A stretch of DNA of 64,000 nucleotides from positions 1 to 64,000 of the forward strand of contig DASZHO010000012.1 in the NCBI GenBank assembly GCA_035937795.1. The letters run 5' to 3'. Below are positions 31,085 to 40,687 of the stretch, piece by piece; position 1 is the first letter of the stretch; every line of letters starts with the position of its first letter. The notes beneath the pieces were generated by a model. It made no database searches. It saw only the letters and a list, made by a program, of their open reading frames with translations, and was not told where the DNA came from. Origin of the DNA: JAMQPK01 sp035937795. GTDB taxonomy: Bacteria; Acidobacteriota; Vicinamibacteria; Vicinamibacterales; JAMQPK01. A program made the position numbers and the translations under genes.

Positions 31085-31999
31085 CTATTCCTGGGCGGAC
31101 TTGCCGGCAAGCAACTGCAGGGGGTTCATCAGCTTGCCGTTGGCGAGCACTTCATAGTGCAGGTGCGGTCCGGTGGCCCGGCCCGTGGCGCCGACGTAGC
31201 CGATCACGTCGCCGCGCTTGACCTGCTGTCCCGACGAGACCGCAAACTTCGAGAGATGGCCGTAGCGGGTCGCCAGACCGAATCCATGGTTGATGACGAC
31301 GAGGTTGCCGTAGTCGCCGCTGAACGCCGCCAGTTCGATGGTGCCGTCGGCCGTCGCCTGGACCGGTGTGCCCTTCTCAGCCGAGATGTCGATGCCGGGG
31401 TGAAAATCGGCTGCGCCGGTGAACGGATCCGGCCGCATGCCGTAGCCGGCCGACAGCCACCCGCCGACGGGCCAGATGGACGGCGTCGCATTGAGAAGCG
31501 CCTCCCGTTTTTCGACCGTGCGGCGCACGATGCTGAGGTGGCTCTCGAGGCTCGTCAGCACGCTCTTGAGCATGCCGAACGTGTTCTCTGGTGACGACAC
31601 CGTGACATCCGGGGTGACGAGCGCGCTCGCTCCCTCCACCGAGGTGCCGCCCTGGTTCTTGATCTGCGCGGGCAGCTTGTCCATCGCGCGCGCGGTCGCC
31701 GGATCGACACGCGCGCGATCGCCGAGGTCGTTGATGGCCGAGTGCAGCGATTCGATCTGGGCGGTCAGCGTGCCGGTGGCCTCGCGATAGCTCGAATTTT
31801 CCTGGATCAGCGTGGCATTCGAACTGCGCATCTGATCGAGCTCCGCCGTGGCGCTCAGGCGAAGGCCGAAGCCCACCAGGATCGGCAACGCAAACGCGGC
31901 GACCGTCCCGGCGATGAGCGGACGCACGCGGAACGTGTACCGGCGCGTGGCGCCGGTTTGACGGTCTGCGATGACAATCGTGTAGCGTCTCGACATCAT
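31085..31999 (-). CDS. M23-family peptidase (LytM domain) with coiled-coil stalk
   Basis: This is a 304-residue inner-membrane-anchored murein endopeptidase-like protein. The start at 31999 (MMSRRYTIV; the second Met is also possible) is followed by a transmembrane segment (LIAGTVAAFALPILVGFGL), then about 90 residues of coiled coil. The C-terminal LytM/M23 domain has the zinc ligands in HPGIDIS, GTPVQATADGTI, HGFGLATRYGHLSKF and GPHLHYEVLANGK. The usual HxH pair and Asp are intact, so it is likely active or an amidase activator. It sits upstream of secA. Confidence 0.9.
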   Translation of the reverse strand: MMSRRYTIVIADRQTGATRRYTFRVRPLIAGTVAAFALPILVGFGLRLSATAELDQMRSSNATLIQENSSYREATGTLTAQIESLHSAINDLGDRARVDPATARAMDKLPAQIKNQGGTSVEGASALVTPDVTVSSPENTFGMLKSVLTSLESHLSIVRRTVEKREALLNATPSIWPVGGWLSAGYGMRPDPFTGAADFHPGIDISAEKGTPVQATADGTIELAAFSGDYGNLVVINHGFGLATRYGHLSKFAVSSGQQVKRGDVIGYVGATGRATGPHLHYEVLANGKLMNPLQLLAGKSAQE

Positions 32000-32125
32000 C
32001 TCGTCTGTACCGTTTCTGAAGGGGAAGCACCCGCGGGATCTGACGAAACCGAAGGGCGGGGGCACTGTAACACAGCGTATCGGCCGCCCGGTAGGAGAAC
32101 TTCAAGCAATGGCGATGGGCGAACA

Positions 32126-33655
32126 TCAGGCGAAGTCGACGCGGTATTGCAATGCTTCGGCGACGTGGCCGCTTTCGATTCGCGGCGAGTCGTCGAGATC
32201 TGCAATCGTCCGGCTCACGCGCAGCACCCGGTCGCAGCCTCGTGCGCTCAGGCAAAACCTCTGAATCGCCGCATCGAGCAGCCTGGCCGATTTTCCGCCA
32301 AGCGCGCAATGCTCGCGAAGCGCGACGCCTTCCATCGACGCATTCAGTCTCGACGGCGCGGCTTCGAATCGACGGCGTTGGGTGTTCCTTGCCCTCATCA
32401 CGCGCGACCGGATTTCGTCAGACAAGTCCCGCCGCGGGACGTCGCGCGTGTTCGAGGCTGATGCCGGCACGTCGACGACGAGATCGAGGCGATCGCGCAG
32501 CGGGCCGGAGATTCGACCCGCATAACGCTCGATCTGCGGCGCCGTGCACCGGCAGACGCGCCGCGTATCGCCGCGGAAGCCGCACGGGCATGGGTTCATT
32601 GCCGCCACCAGCATGAATCGAGCGGGGAACGACGCCGTGCGTGTGGCGCGCGCCACAGTCACACGGCCTTCTTCGAGGGGTTGCCGCAGCGCTTCGAGCA
32701 CGCGTCGTTCGAACTCAGGAAGCTCGTCAAGAAAAAGCACGCCGTTGTGCGCCAGGCTGATTTCACCTGGACGAGGATTCGAGCCGCCGCCGACCATCGC
32801 GACTTCGGAAATCGTATGGTGCGGCGCGCGGAACGGGCGCTCGCGCATCAACGCGGTGCCGGGTGGAAGCGTGCCGGCGACCGAGTGCACCGACGTGCAG
32901 TCCAGCGCCTCGTCAAAGTCGAGCGGCGGCAGCACGCTCGGCAGCCGCCGGGCCATCATCGTCTTTCCGCCGCCCGGCGCGCCGACCAGCATGATGTTGT
33001 GCCCGCCGGCGGCGGCCACTTCAAGCGCCCGCTTCGACATCGCCTGGCCGGCAACGTCGCCGAAATCGAGCGGCGGCGCCGCCGCACATGCGGCCCCGTC
33101 GTGCCGTCTGATGCCGGATCCTGCAGATCCCGGTATTTCTGTCAGCGGATGGTTGAGCGCGTCCACGGCCTCGACGAGCGACTCGACTGGCAGCACCATC
33201 AAGCCGTCCACGACCAGCGCCTCCGCCGCGTTCGCCCGCGGCAGCAGTATGGCCGCCCGGCCTTCGCGCCGGGCGGCGACGGCCACCGGCAGCACGCCCC
33301 GGATCGGCTGGATCGATCCGTCGAGCGACAGCTCGCCGAGCAACACCACCTGGTCGATGTGCCGCCCCGCGATGACACCGCTCGCCGCGAGAATGCCGAG
33401 CGCGATCGGCAGGTCGTAGGACGCCCCTGCTTTTCGCACATCGGCCGGAGCAAGATTCACCGTCACCCGATGGCCGGGAAAGGGATAGCCGCAGTTGCGG
33501 ATCGCGCTCTTGACCCGGTCGCGGCTCTCCCGGACGCTTGCGTCGGGCAGACCCACCATCGTAAATACGGGCAGTCCGATGGAGACGTCTACCTCGACGA
33601 TGACGGGTAGGGCGTCCACCCCAACCACGGCGGCGCTCCGAAGCCTGGCGAGCAC
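32126..33655 (-). CDS. YifB/ComM-family Mg-chelatase-like AAA+ ATPase
   Basis: This is a 509-residue protein from GTG 33655, chosen because family proteins start with LA-x-x-RSAAVVGVDA and GGGAG lies just upstream. It has an N-terminal Lon-type S5 fold (GHRVTVNLAPADVRKAG), Walker A GAPGGGKTMMARRLPSVLPP, Walker B GVLFLDELPEF, the CPCG...CRCT metal-like cluster and the arginine-rich lid. ComM homologues remodel branched DNA during natural transformation or recombination. A longer start at 33775 is less likely. Confidence 0.9.
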   Translation of the reverse strand: MLARLRSAAVVGVDALPVIVEVDVSIGLPVFTMVGLPDASVRESRDRVKSAIRNCGYPFPGHRVTVNLAPADVRKAGASYDLPIALGILAASGVIAGRHIDQVVLLGELSLDGSIQPIRGVLPVAVAARREGRAAILLPRANAAEALVVDGLMVLPVESLVEAVDALNHPLTEIPGSAGSGIRRHDGAACAAAPPLDFGDVAGQAMSKRALEVAAAGGHNIMLVGAPGGGKTMMARRLPSVLPPLDFDEALDCTSVHSVAGTLPPGTALMRERPFRAPHHTISEVAMVGGGSNPRPGEISLAHNGVLFLDELPEFERRVLEALRQPLEEGRVTVARATRTASFPARFMLVAAMNPCPCGFRGDTRRVCRCTAPQIERYAGRISGPLRDRLDLVVDVPASASNTRDVPRRDLSDEIRSRVMRARNTQRRRFEAAPSRLNASMEGVALREHCALGGKSARLLDAAIQRFCLSARGCDRVLRVSRTIADLDDSPRIESGHVAEALQYRVDFA

Positions 33656-33864
33656 GCTCCCAGGCGGTGCAAATCTTTTTCCCGGGAGGTATACGGCTAA
33701 ATCCCTGCGAAACCGATACTTTGTTCGACCCTTGGCTCGCCGATGGTGAGAGAATTGCCACTGTGACCACGACAAAAATTGGCAGAATCTGAATACCAGG
33801 GTCAGATCTCGTTTTCACATTTTTGGTCAATCGCGCGAATTGGTTCTTCCACCAGGAGATCGCC

Positions 33865-36600
33865 ATGTTAGACGCATTCAAAATGATGAACTCCAGCGGC
33901 AAAAAAGCCCAGAAGACGGCCGCCGACGAGTTACAGGCCCTGATCAACAGCGCCAAGGAAGAGCGGGGCGCCTTGAGCGAGATGCTCACGCAGGTGACGA
34001 TCCGCAGCGGCAAGCTCACCCAGACCCATAAAACGCTCGAGCAGGTCGAAAAGACGGCGGCCGCCACCACCGGCAAGCTCGACGAGGTGGCGCACCGGCT
34101 CACCAGCCTGGACGACCGCACCAAGGCGCTCGAAGACGTCGACAAGAAGATCAAGAACCTGCTCGAGACGGTGAGGCAGGCGCAAAGCGCCGCCGAGCGC
34201 GTTGTGGGGCCGGAAGGCGACCTTCAAAAACATCGTGAAGCGGTGAAGCAACTGTCGTCGCAGGCGCTCGAAACCCAGGCCAGCCTCGACACGCTGAAGA
34301 AGGAGCGCGCATCGCTCGAAGATCTGCGCACGCAGCTCCGGCAGACGCAGGTGGACCTGAAAGCGTCGCTCGACCAGACCAGCGCCCTGAAGACCGACCT
34401 CGATCAGGTCCGCTCGTCGGCGACCATCCTGGGACAGGACTATGCGCGCATCCGCGAAACCTCGCGCGTGGCGCGCGAAGACAGCGGTGCCGCCATGGAA
34501 GCGGTGAAAGACGTCGAGAAGCGGCTTGGCCCGCTCGCACAGCTTCACGAGCTGAGCAAGAACACCGAGGAGCGTCTGGCGTCGCTCAATGCGCTTGCCG
34601 AGCACGTCACGTACAAGGCGAAGGCGCTCGAAAGCCAGAAGCACACCATCGACCACGCCGTCGTCGAAGCCAACCGCTTGAACGAAATGGTCTGGGCGAT
34701 GGATTCGCAAATCGCCAAGCTGAACGAAGGCGCCAAACAGGTTGGACGCACCGAGGAGATGCTCACCCGCATGGAAAAGCTGGTAGGCGAAACCACCAGC
34801 CAGCTCGATCACACCACGAAAGCCAAAGACGAGCTCACCAGGGATATGGCCAGGTTCGAGAAGGAAGGACGCGCCCTGACCGAATCGCTCGGCGGGCACG
34901 TCGAGAAGTTGAACATCGAGAAAAAAGAGTTTGAAGCCTTCGACCAGCGCCTTCGCACGCTGCAGACCTCGGTGGGCGAGGCGGAAGGCCGCATGGACGC
35001 TCTGGCGGCCAAAGACAAGAATGTCACCCAGCTCAACCAGCGCGTCGACGCGCTGGCCAAGCGCTTTCAGGAGCTGTTCGCCCAGAACGACGAGCTCACC
35101 AAGAAACAGGAATCGCTCGAGCTCCTGCACACGCGGCTCGGACAGGTCGACGAGATGTCCAAGCGTGCCAACTCGCAGCTCGTGGCGCTGAATCAGAGCC
35201 GCCGCGACCTCGAGGCGCTCCGCAAGGAGATCACCGATTTCCACAAGTCCTACGCCGAGGCGGCCGCCCTTCGCGACAAACTCGCCTCCGACCGCACGGG
35301 GCTCGAGGCGTTCATCGAGCGGGTGGGCGCGCTCAACGCGCGCGCGCCGGAGATCGAAGCCAAGATGGACACGATCCAGGCGAAGTTCGGCCTCATCGAG
35401 GAAGGCACCCAGAAAGCGACGCGCATCGGTGAGCTCGCCAGCGAGCTCGACGGGCAGTTGAACAGGGTGTCGGCGCGCCTGCAATTCGTCGAGCAGGTGG
35501 AAGCGCGCATCAACAGCCTCAACGGCGTGATGACCGATGTCGAGCGCAAGCTGGGAGATCAGCTGGCGCGCAGAGGCGAGGTCGACACGATCAAGACGCA
35601 GATCGACACGCTCGGCGCGCTGATTGCCGATGCGCAGCAGAAGCTGGACGGCGTGAACACCCTGCAGCACAAGCTGCTGCCGATGACGGCCAATCTGTCG
35701 ATGCTGCGGTCGGAAATCGAGAAGGCGTTTACCCGCCTCAAGACGGTGCAGCGCGACGAAGCGGTGCTCGGCGAGCAGGAAAAGCGGCTCACGAGCCTGT
35801 TTGAATCCACCCGCGACATTTCGGCGGAAGTCACCGAACGGCAGCGGCAGGTTCAGAGCATGTCGGAAGAGCTGACGCGCTCGGCCTCAATCAAGGAAGA
35901 GCTCCTCGGCGAGCTGGCGCGCATTCAGGCCCGCCAGCGCGATACGGTGGCCCACATCGAGGCGTCGGACGACCAGCTGAAGCGCGTGGAAACGATGTTC
36001 AGCCAGCTCGAACAGCGGCGCACCCAGTTGACGTTCGCCGAGAAGAAGATTACGGCCTTCGAGGCTCGCATCGGCGAGCTGAAACAGCTGACCGACGAGA
36101 TCGACAAGCAGATCGAAAGCGCTTCCGGCCGCCAGGCCGTCGTCGCCGCGGTGAAGGCCGAGGTCGAGAACGTCCACCAGATCGGAGCGCGCAGCAAGGC
36201 CGACCTTCAGTACGTCGCCGATCACCGCGCCGACGTCGCCGCGCTGAAGACCAGCGTTGACGAGGTCCTCTCGCATATCGGACAGACTGAAGAAAAGATG
36301 ACGATGATTCTCTCGCGCAAGAAGATGGTGGACGAGATCGAAGTGAAGACCCAGATGATCACGAACCTGCTGGCCGACGTGCGGGTGAACCTCGAAACGC
36401 TCGGGGAGCACAAGTCGCAGGTCGACCATCTGTCCGAAAAGCTCGCGAGGCTCGACTTCATGACCCAGGAGGCGCAGAACACGCTGAAGACGCTGCAGCG
36501 CGAGCGCGAGCTGGCCGAGCGGATCGAGCAAGGCATCAGGCAGCTTCGCGCGCGCGCCCTGCCCGGCGGCAACGGGGAATCGAAGACAGTCGCCTCGTAA
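33865..36600 (+). CDS. 911-residue, almost wholly coiled-coil cytoplasmic protein
   Basis: After ATG 33865 (AGGAG 5 bases upstream) the sequence has no signal peptide, transmembrane segment or recognised globular domain. It is nearly entirely heptad-rich helix with Leu, Ala, Lys, Glu and Gln, including segments such as LEDLRTQLRQTQVDLKASLD and ETLGEHKSQVDHLSEKLARL. The central part has many short tandem helical periods, such as LNQRVDALAKRF and ELTKKQESLELL. It resembles SMC-hinge-less or cytoskeletal coiled-coil proteins (crescentin-like, myosin-tail-like) in composition only; no NTP-binding motif is present. A structural filament or polarity factor is a guess. It is transcribed alone. Confidence 0.75.
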   Translation: MLDAFKMMNSSGKKAQKTAADELQALINSAKEERGALSEMLTQVTIRSGKLTQTHKTLEQVEKTAAATTGKLDEVAHRLTSLDDRTKALEDVDKKIKNLLETVRQAQSAAERVVGPEGDLQKHREAVKQLSSQALETQASLDTLKKERASLEDLRTQLRQTQVDLKASLDQTSALKTDLDQVRSSATILGQDYARIRETSRVAREDSGAAMEAVKDVEKRLGPLAQLHELSKNTEERLASLNALAEHVTYKAKALESQKHTIDHAVVEANRLNEMVWAMDSQIAKLNEGAKQVGRTEEMLTRMEKLVGETTSQLDHTTKAKDELTRDMARFEKEGRALTESLGGHVEKLNIEKKEFEAFDQRLRTLQTSVGEAEGRMDALAAKDKNVTQLNQRVDALAKRFQELFAQNDELTKKQESLELLHTRLGQVDEMSKRANSQLVALNQSRRDLEALRKEITDFHKSYAEAAALRDKLASDRTGLEAFIERVGALNARAPEIEAKMDTIQAKFGLIEEGTQKATRIGELASELDGQLNRVSARLQFVEQVEARINSLNGVMTDVERKLGDQLARRGEVDTIKTQIDTLGALIADAQQKLDGVNTLQHKLLPMTANLSMLRSEIEKAFTRLKTVQRDEAVLGEQEKRLTSLFESTRDISAEVTERQRQVQSMSEELTRSASIKEELLGELARIQARQRDTVAHIEASDDQLKRVETMFSQLEQRRTQLTFAEKKITAFEARIGELKQLTDEIDKQIESASGRQAVVAAVKAEVENVHQIGARSKADLQYVADHRADVAALKTSVDEVLSHIGQTEEKMTMILSRKKMVDEIEVKTQMITNLLADVRVNLETLGEHKSQVDHLSEKLARLDFMTQEAQNTLKTLQRERELAERIEQGIRQLRARALPGGNGESKTVAS

Positions 36601-36640
36601 GCTGACAGCTGACCGCGGCGCGGGCTGACCGCTGAAAGCT
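36601..36640. repeat. Short AGCTGAC-type direct repeats between convergent genes
   Basis: The gap between the coiled-coil gene and the mltD-like gene contains two direct GCTGAC copies close together and a second pair GCTGACCGC(GG)...GCTGACCGC. It may act in termination or be a remnant of a repeat family; no T-run is present. Confidence 0.45.
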
Positions 36641-38402
36641 AGTTCGTTGAAGTCCGGGAGGCGAAGATCGTGAGGCGGTCGCCGATGTTGATGCGGGTGC
36701 CCTTGATGATGGCTGCGTTCCAGCGCTTCAGCGCGTCCACCGTCGTGTTGTAGAGCCTGGCGATCGAGAAGAGCGTATCGCCCTGCTTTACGCGATAAAC
36801 CAGCTTCTGCGGTTCGAGTTGGGCGTTGGCGGGCGACGTCAGCGAGGCGCTGGCCCGCGCCACCGGCCGCGAGACCGCCATTTGCGGCTCCGGAGCGGGG
36901 TTGTCTGCCCTGGCCGCCAGGAGCGTCGTCGGCGCGCGAGGGATGATCAGCTGCTGCCCGGGCGTCACGCGCGCCTTGATCGACAGGTAATTCGCGTCCG
37001 CCAAATCTGCCTGTTTCACCTGCAGCTTGCGCGCGATCGACAGTAACGACTCGCCGCGCTTCACGGTGTGCCACTGCAGCGCCGACAGGCTCTCAGGAGA
37101 GGTTTCACTGAGTCGGGCGCGGAACGCATCGCCGGTTCCCACCGGCACCTTCAGCTCGTATTGCGAAGCGCGCACCGGCGTCGTCCAACGCCGAAGTTCC
37201 GGGTTCAGCGCTTGTATATCGTCGGTCGGCACGCCGGTCCACTCGGCCACCCGCCGCAAGTCAATCGGATCGCTGATCGTGACCTTTTCGTAGCTCAGCG
37301 GCTGCTCGGCCGCGAAGTCGAAGCCATACTGCACCGGATTCTTGGCAATCACCATCGCCGCCAGAATCATCGGCACGTAATCGCGCGTTTCGCGGGGCAG
37401 GAATTTCCCGGTTTCCGTGAGATCCCAGAAATCAGCCTTGCGTGCACGCGTCATCGCGTGCTGGACACGGCTGGGGCCGCCGTTATAGGACGCCAGCGCC
37501 AGGTGCCAGTCGCCGTTGAACATGTTCCCGAGCGACTTCAGATAGGTCGCGGCGGCTCGCGTGGCCTTTTCGGGGTCCGACCGCTCGTCGATGTACCAGT
37601 TCTGCTGCAGGCCGCGTTCGAGTCCCGTGCCGCGCATGAACTGCCACATGCCTTTGGCCTTCGCACGCGATTGCGCATTCGGATTGAAAGCGCTCTCGAT
37701 GATGGGCACGTACGCCAGGTCCAGCGGCAGCCCCTGCGCCTTGAACACGTCCTGAATCATCGGTAGATATCGCGATCCCCGGCGGAGCCCCTCGTCGAAC
37801 CAATCGTGCAGCCGATTCTGAAAGAGTTCGATGTAAGACAGGACTCTGCTGTTGAGCGGGATGTCGATGTCGTGCTGGGTCACTTGCAGGTCGGTCTCGA
37901 CAACGTTCTGCAGCGCCGTGGTCGGCGCCGGCTGATCGAAGGTCGAGAGCGCCAGCAACTCGTCGATCGAAGCGGGCGCGTACTGTTTTTCCACGAACCC
38001 GTCGCCCCTCGCCAGCGCGCTCACTTCGTAGGCGCTGATCCGCTCGACGATCCCATCGAAGTACTCGCGAATGTGCGGCTCGGACCGCGCGCCGTAGGGA
38101 GACTGCAACAGGACGTCGACCGACAGGTCGAACGCCTTGCGCGCCTGCTCGAGGTGACCCACCGCCAGTTCGTGCTCACCTTCGGTGAAGTGGTGCTGCG
38201 ATTCCGCGATCAGCAAAGTGACTGGATCTTGTACATCGGTGATGACGACTTTCTGCTGGGGAGTCACCGGGGCTGATATGGAAGCGGGCGGCGCAAGCGT
38301 CGTGCGGGCCGTGCGCAGGCTGCTGCCGCAACCGACTCCTGACAGGAGTGACGAGAATGCGCCGATAAGGGCCGCCGCTGGCAGCCAGCTTTTCGAAATC
38401 AT
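36639..38402 (-). CDS. mltD: LysM-containing membrane-bound lytic murein transglycosylase (MltD-like)
   Basis: This is a 587-residue lipoprotein. The signal peptide ends in a lipobox around LLSGVGC. After a disordered segment and a helical region come the SLT lysozyme-like domain with catalytic Glu in LAYVPIIESAFNPNAQSRAK and GMWQFMRGTG, DPEKATRAAATYLKSL and ALASYNGGPSRVQHAM. Two LysM peptidoglycan-binding repeats follow (WHTVKRGESLLSIARKLQV and YRVKQGDTLFSIARLYN). It cleaves glycan strands to 1,6-anhydromuramyl ends. Residues around 100-180 are an extra N-terminal helical region compared with the E. coli enzyme. Confidence 0.92.
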   Translation of the reverse strand: MISKSWLPAAALIGAFSSLLSGVGCGSSLRTARTTLAPPASISAPVTPQQKVVITDVQDPVTLLIAESQHHFTEGEHELAVGHLEQARKAFDLSVDVLLQSPYGARSEPHIREYFDGIVERISAYEVSALARGDGFVEKQYAPASIDELLALSTFDQPAPTTALQNVVETDLQVTQHDIDIPLNSRVLSYIELFQNRLHDWFDEGLRRGSRYLPMIQDVFKAQGLPLDLAYVPIIESAFNPNAQSRAKAKGMWQFMRGTGLERGLQQNWYIDERSDPEKATRAAATYLKSLGNMFNGDWHLALASYNGGPSRVQHAMTRARKADFWDLTETGKFLPRETRDYVPMILAAMVIAKNPVQYGFDFAAEQPLSYEKVTISDPIDLRRVAEWTGVPTDDIQALNPELRRWTTPVRASQYELKVPVGTGDAFRARLSETSPESLSALQWHTVKRGESLLSIARKLQVKQADLADANYLSIKARVTPGQQLIIPRAPTTLLAARADNPAPEPQMAVSRPVARASASLTSPANAQLEPQKLVYRVKQGDTLFSIARLYNTTVDALKRWNAAIIKGTRINIGDRLTIFASRTSTN

Positions 38403-38606
38403 GTCCTAAAAAAGCTTTCGTCCCCGACGCGACCGTACTACAGTGCTACAGAGACGACAAAACCGAGCAGGCGAACCAGGCTGGGATACCGGTGGAGAGT
38501 AACACGGGCTTTTCGAGGCCGTCAACCACTAAGTCCAGCAGCGCCAACAGTAACAGCTTTGTTATCCCACTAACGAAATCGGCGGCCTGGAACCCCGGGG
38601 GGGCCG

Positions 38607-40388
38607 TCAGCGGGATTCGACGAAAATGTGCTTTTCCTCGCCCAGGTCGCGGGCAGCGGGTGTGACGATCGAGCGCGAGTCCAGCAGGATGGTCTGGCCG
38701 GTGCGCATTGCCTGCCGAACGTCCTCTTCGCAGACAAATTCGGCGGCACGGGTCGTCGAAATAATCGCCGACCGAGATATAGCGAATTTCGCCGGCGGCG
38801 CCGAAGACGCAATCCCGTGCAATTCCGGAAACTGCCCCCGCGACGCCGGAAACTGCCCCCGCGAAGCGAGGAAGTGATCGATGCGCTCGCTCAGGACGTC
38901 GGGCGTAATACCGGAGCCAGTGCGCAGGGCGCCACCCGCCTCCGGTCGGGGCGTCGTCGCCGTGGCCGCCGTGGCCGAAGCTGTTCGGTCGCCTGTGGCC
39001 TTGGCGGGGGTGGTTTCGTACGCCAGGCGCTTCACGTTGAGAAGGTGCCTCGGTGAGATGTTGTCCGACGTGATATTGCCCCCCCAGCCGCCGCACCCCA
39101 GCGTCATGGCCGGGTCCAGTCCCGTGGTCAGACCGATCGACCCGTGGGTCGTCGGCGTGTTCACGACGATCCGGAAGGCAGGTTTCTTCAGCCCGAACTC
39201 GAGAATGATCTGATCGTTTCGCGAGTGGATCGACATGGTATGGCCCATGCCGCCATACCGCAGAATCTCGATGCACCGCTCGCAGCCGGCCCGCCAGTCC
39301 TCGACGATGTAGTAGGACAAAACAGGACAGAGCTTTTCGATCGACAGTGGGTAGTCACGGCCGACGCCGCCCAGCTCCGCAATCAACACGCTGGTTGCGG
39401 GTGGGACACTCAAGCCGGCTTTCCCGGCGATGAATGTCGCCGGCCGGCCGACCACCTCGGGGTTCGGCAGCCGCTGCGGCGAAACCAGGACCTTGGTTAC
39501 CGCGTCAATTTCCGCCTTGTTCAGAAAATAGGCGCCCTTGCTTACAAACTCCCGCTTGACCTCTCCGGCGATTCCCGCGTCCACGACAACGGAGTTCGGC
39601 GACGAGCACAGCAGGCCGTTGTCGAACGTCTTGCCAAGGACGATGTCCGACACCGCCTTCTTCGTGTCGGCGGAGCTCTCGATGTAGCACGGTGCATTGC
39701 CGGGGCCGACGCCATAGGCCGGTTTCCCGGAGCTATACGCTGCCCGCACCAGGCCCAAGCCGCCGGTCGCGAGAATCACCCCCACGTCGCGGCTCTTCAT
39801 CAGCTCCTGCGTGCCCTCGAGCGTCACCGTCGTCATCCAGTTGATGCTGCCTTCCGGCGCTCCCGCGCTGCGGGCCCCTTCGTTCATGATTTCCGCCACG
39901 CGATTGATACACCGCTGCGCCGACGGATGCGGGCTGATGACGATGGCGCAGCGGGCTTTCAACGAAATCAAAATCTTGTAGATGGCCGTCGACGTGGGGT
40001 TGGTGGAAGGCACGATAGCCGCAACAACGCCGAAGGGCTCCGCGATCTCGATAACCTTCCGGTCTTCGAGGCGCTGGAGCACGCCGACGGTTCTCATCGG
40101 CCTGATGAATTGATACACGCGGTGCGCCGAGAACTCGTTCTTCTGCACCTTGTCCGCGATGACGCCGTAGCCGGTTTCTTCAACCGCCAGGCGCGCCAGC
40201 GCCTCGCAGTGGGGCGCCACGGCGGCCGCCATCGCGTCGACGATGGCGTCGATTCGTTCCTGTGAGAGCTCGGCGATCTGCGTTTGCGCCTGTCTGGCTC
40301 GCCGCGCCAGCGCGCGCGCTTCGGCGATGGACGCGAGATCGCGGTCGGTGTTCCTGGAAGAAACAGAAGCAGGTTCTGGGCTCGCCAT
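38607..40388 (-). CDS. Acylating aldehyde dehydrogenase associated with a microcompartment shell gene
   Basis: This is a 593-residue CoA-dependent aldehyde dehydrogenase of the EutE/PduP type. It has a Rossmann segment (VVAAIVPSTNPTSTAIYKIL), the conserved MKSRDVGVILATGGLG and the catalytic Cys261 in FDNGLLCSSPNSVV. After the ~490-residue core there is a 100-residue extension. It consists of an Ala/Thr-rich linker, a twice-repeated seven-residue unit (ASRGQFP, encoded by two 21-bp DNA copies at about 38825-38865) and a terminal motif EFVCEEDVRQAMRTGQ ending in IVTPAARDLGEEKHIF. Microcompartment cargo enzymes often have terminal targeting extensions. It follows the shell gene by 12 bases. Confidence 0.87.
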   Translation of the reverse strand: MASPEPASVSSRNTDRDLASIAEARALARRARQAQTQIAELSQERIDAIVDAMAAAVAPHCEALARLAVEETGYGVIADKVQKNEFSAHRVYQFIRPMRTVGVLQRLEDRKVIEIAEPFGVVAAIVPSTNPTSTAIYKILISLKARCAIVISPHPSAQRCINRVAEIMNEGARSAGAPEGSINWMTTVTLEGTQELMKSRDVGVILATGGLGLVRAAYSSGKPAYGVGPGNAPCYIESSADTKKAVSDIVLGKTFDNGLLCSSPNSVVVDAGIAGEVKREFVSKGAYFLNKAEIDAVTKVLVSPQRLPNPEVVGRPATFIAGKAGLSVPPATSVLIAELGGVGRDYPLSIEKLCPVLSYYIVEDWRAGCERCIEILRYGGMGHTMSIHSRNDQIILEFGLKKPAFRIVVNTPTTHGSIGLTTGLDPAMTLGCGGWGGNITSDNISPRHLLNVKRLAYETTPAKATGDRTASATAATATTPRPEAGGALRTGSGITPDVLSERIDHFLASRGQFPASRGQFPELHGIASSAPPAKFAISRSAIISTTRAAEFVCEEDVRQAMRTGQTILLDSRSIVTPAARDLGEEKHIFVESR

Positions 40389-40400
40389 GGCCGGCCGTGC

Positions 40401-40679
40401 CTACGGGGTCTTGGGCAGGATTTTTTCGACTTCTCCGTGGGGGCGCGGAATCACGTGCACCGACACCAGTTCGCCAACGCGCCTGGCGGCGGCGGCCCCG
40501 GCATCGGTGGCCGCTTTCACCGCGCCAACATCGCCTCGCACCATCACCGTGACATACCCGGCGCCTATATATTCCTTGCCAATCAGCACGACGTTCGCGG
40601 CTTTCACCATGGCGTCGGCGGCTTCGATCGATCCGATCAAGCCTTTGGTTTCAATCATTCCCAGCGCTTCGAGCGACAT
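40401..40679 (-). CDS. Bacterial microcompartment hexameric shell protein (BMC-H)
   Basis: This is a 92-residue single-BMC-domain protein of the PduA/EutM/CcmK type. It has ALGMIETKGLIGSIEAADAM, VKAANVVLIGKEYIGAGYVT and VMVRGDVGAVKAATDAGAAA, ending RRVGELVSVHVIPRPH. Such proteins form hexagonal tiles of the shell with a central pore for substrates. It is first in a two-gene unit with the acylating aldehyde dehydrogenase. No pentamer (BMC-P/EutN), trimer or signature enzyme gene lies next to it in the window, so the rest of the compartment must be encoded elsewhere. Confidence 0.94.
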   Translation of the reverse strand: MSLEALGMIETKGLIGSIEAADAMVKAANVVLIGKEYIGAGYVTVMVRGDVGAVKAATDAGAAAARRVGELVSVHVIPRPHGEVEKILPKTP

Positions 40680-40687
40680 TGCGCGTG

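Noticed and set aside
32126..33775. Longer comM/yifB start at 33775
   Set aside because: The extra 40 residues are unlike the family N-terminus, which begins at the GTG at 33655.
33931..35670. Long reverse-strand frame opposite the coiled-coil gene
   Set aside because: Periodic Leu/Arg/Gly composition mirrors the forward heptads; there is no start context or domain.
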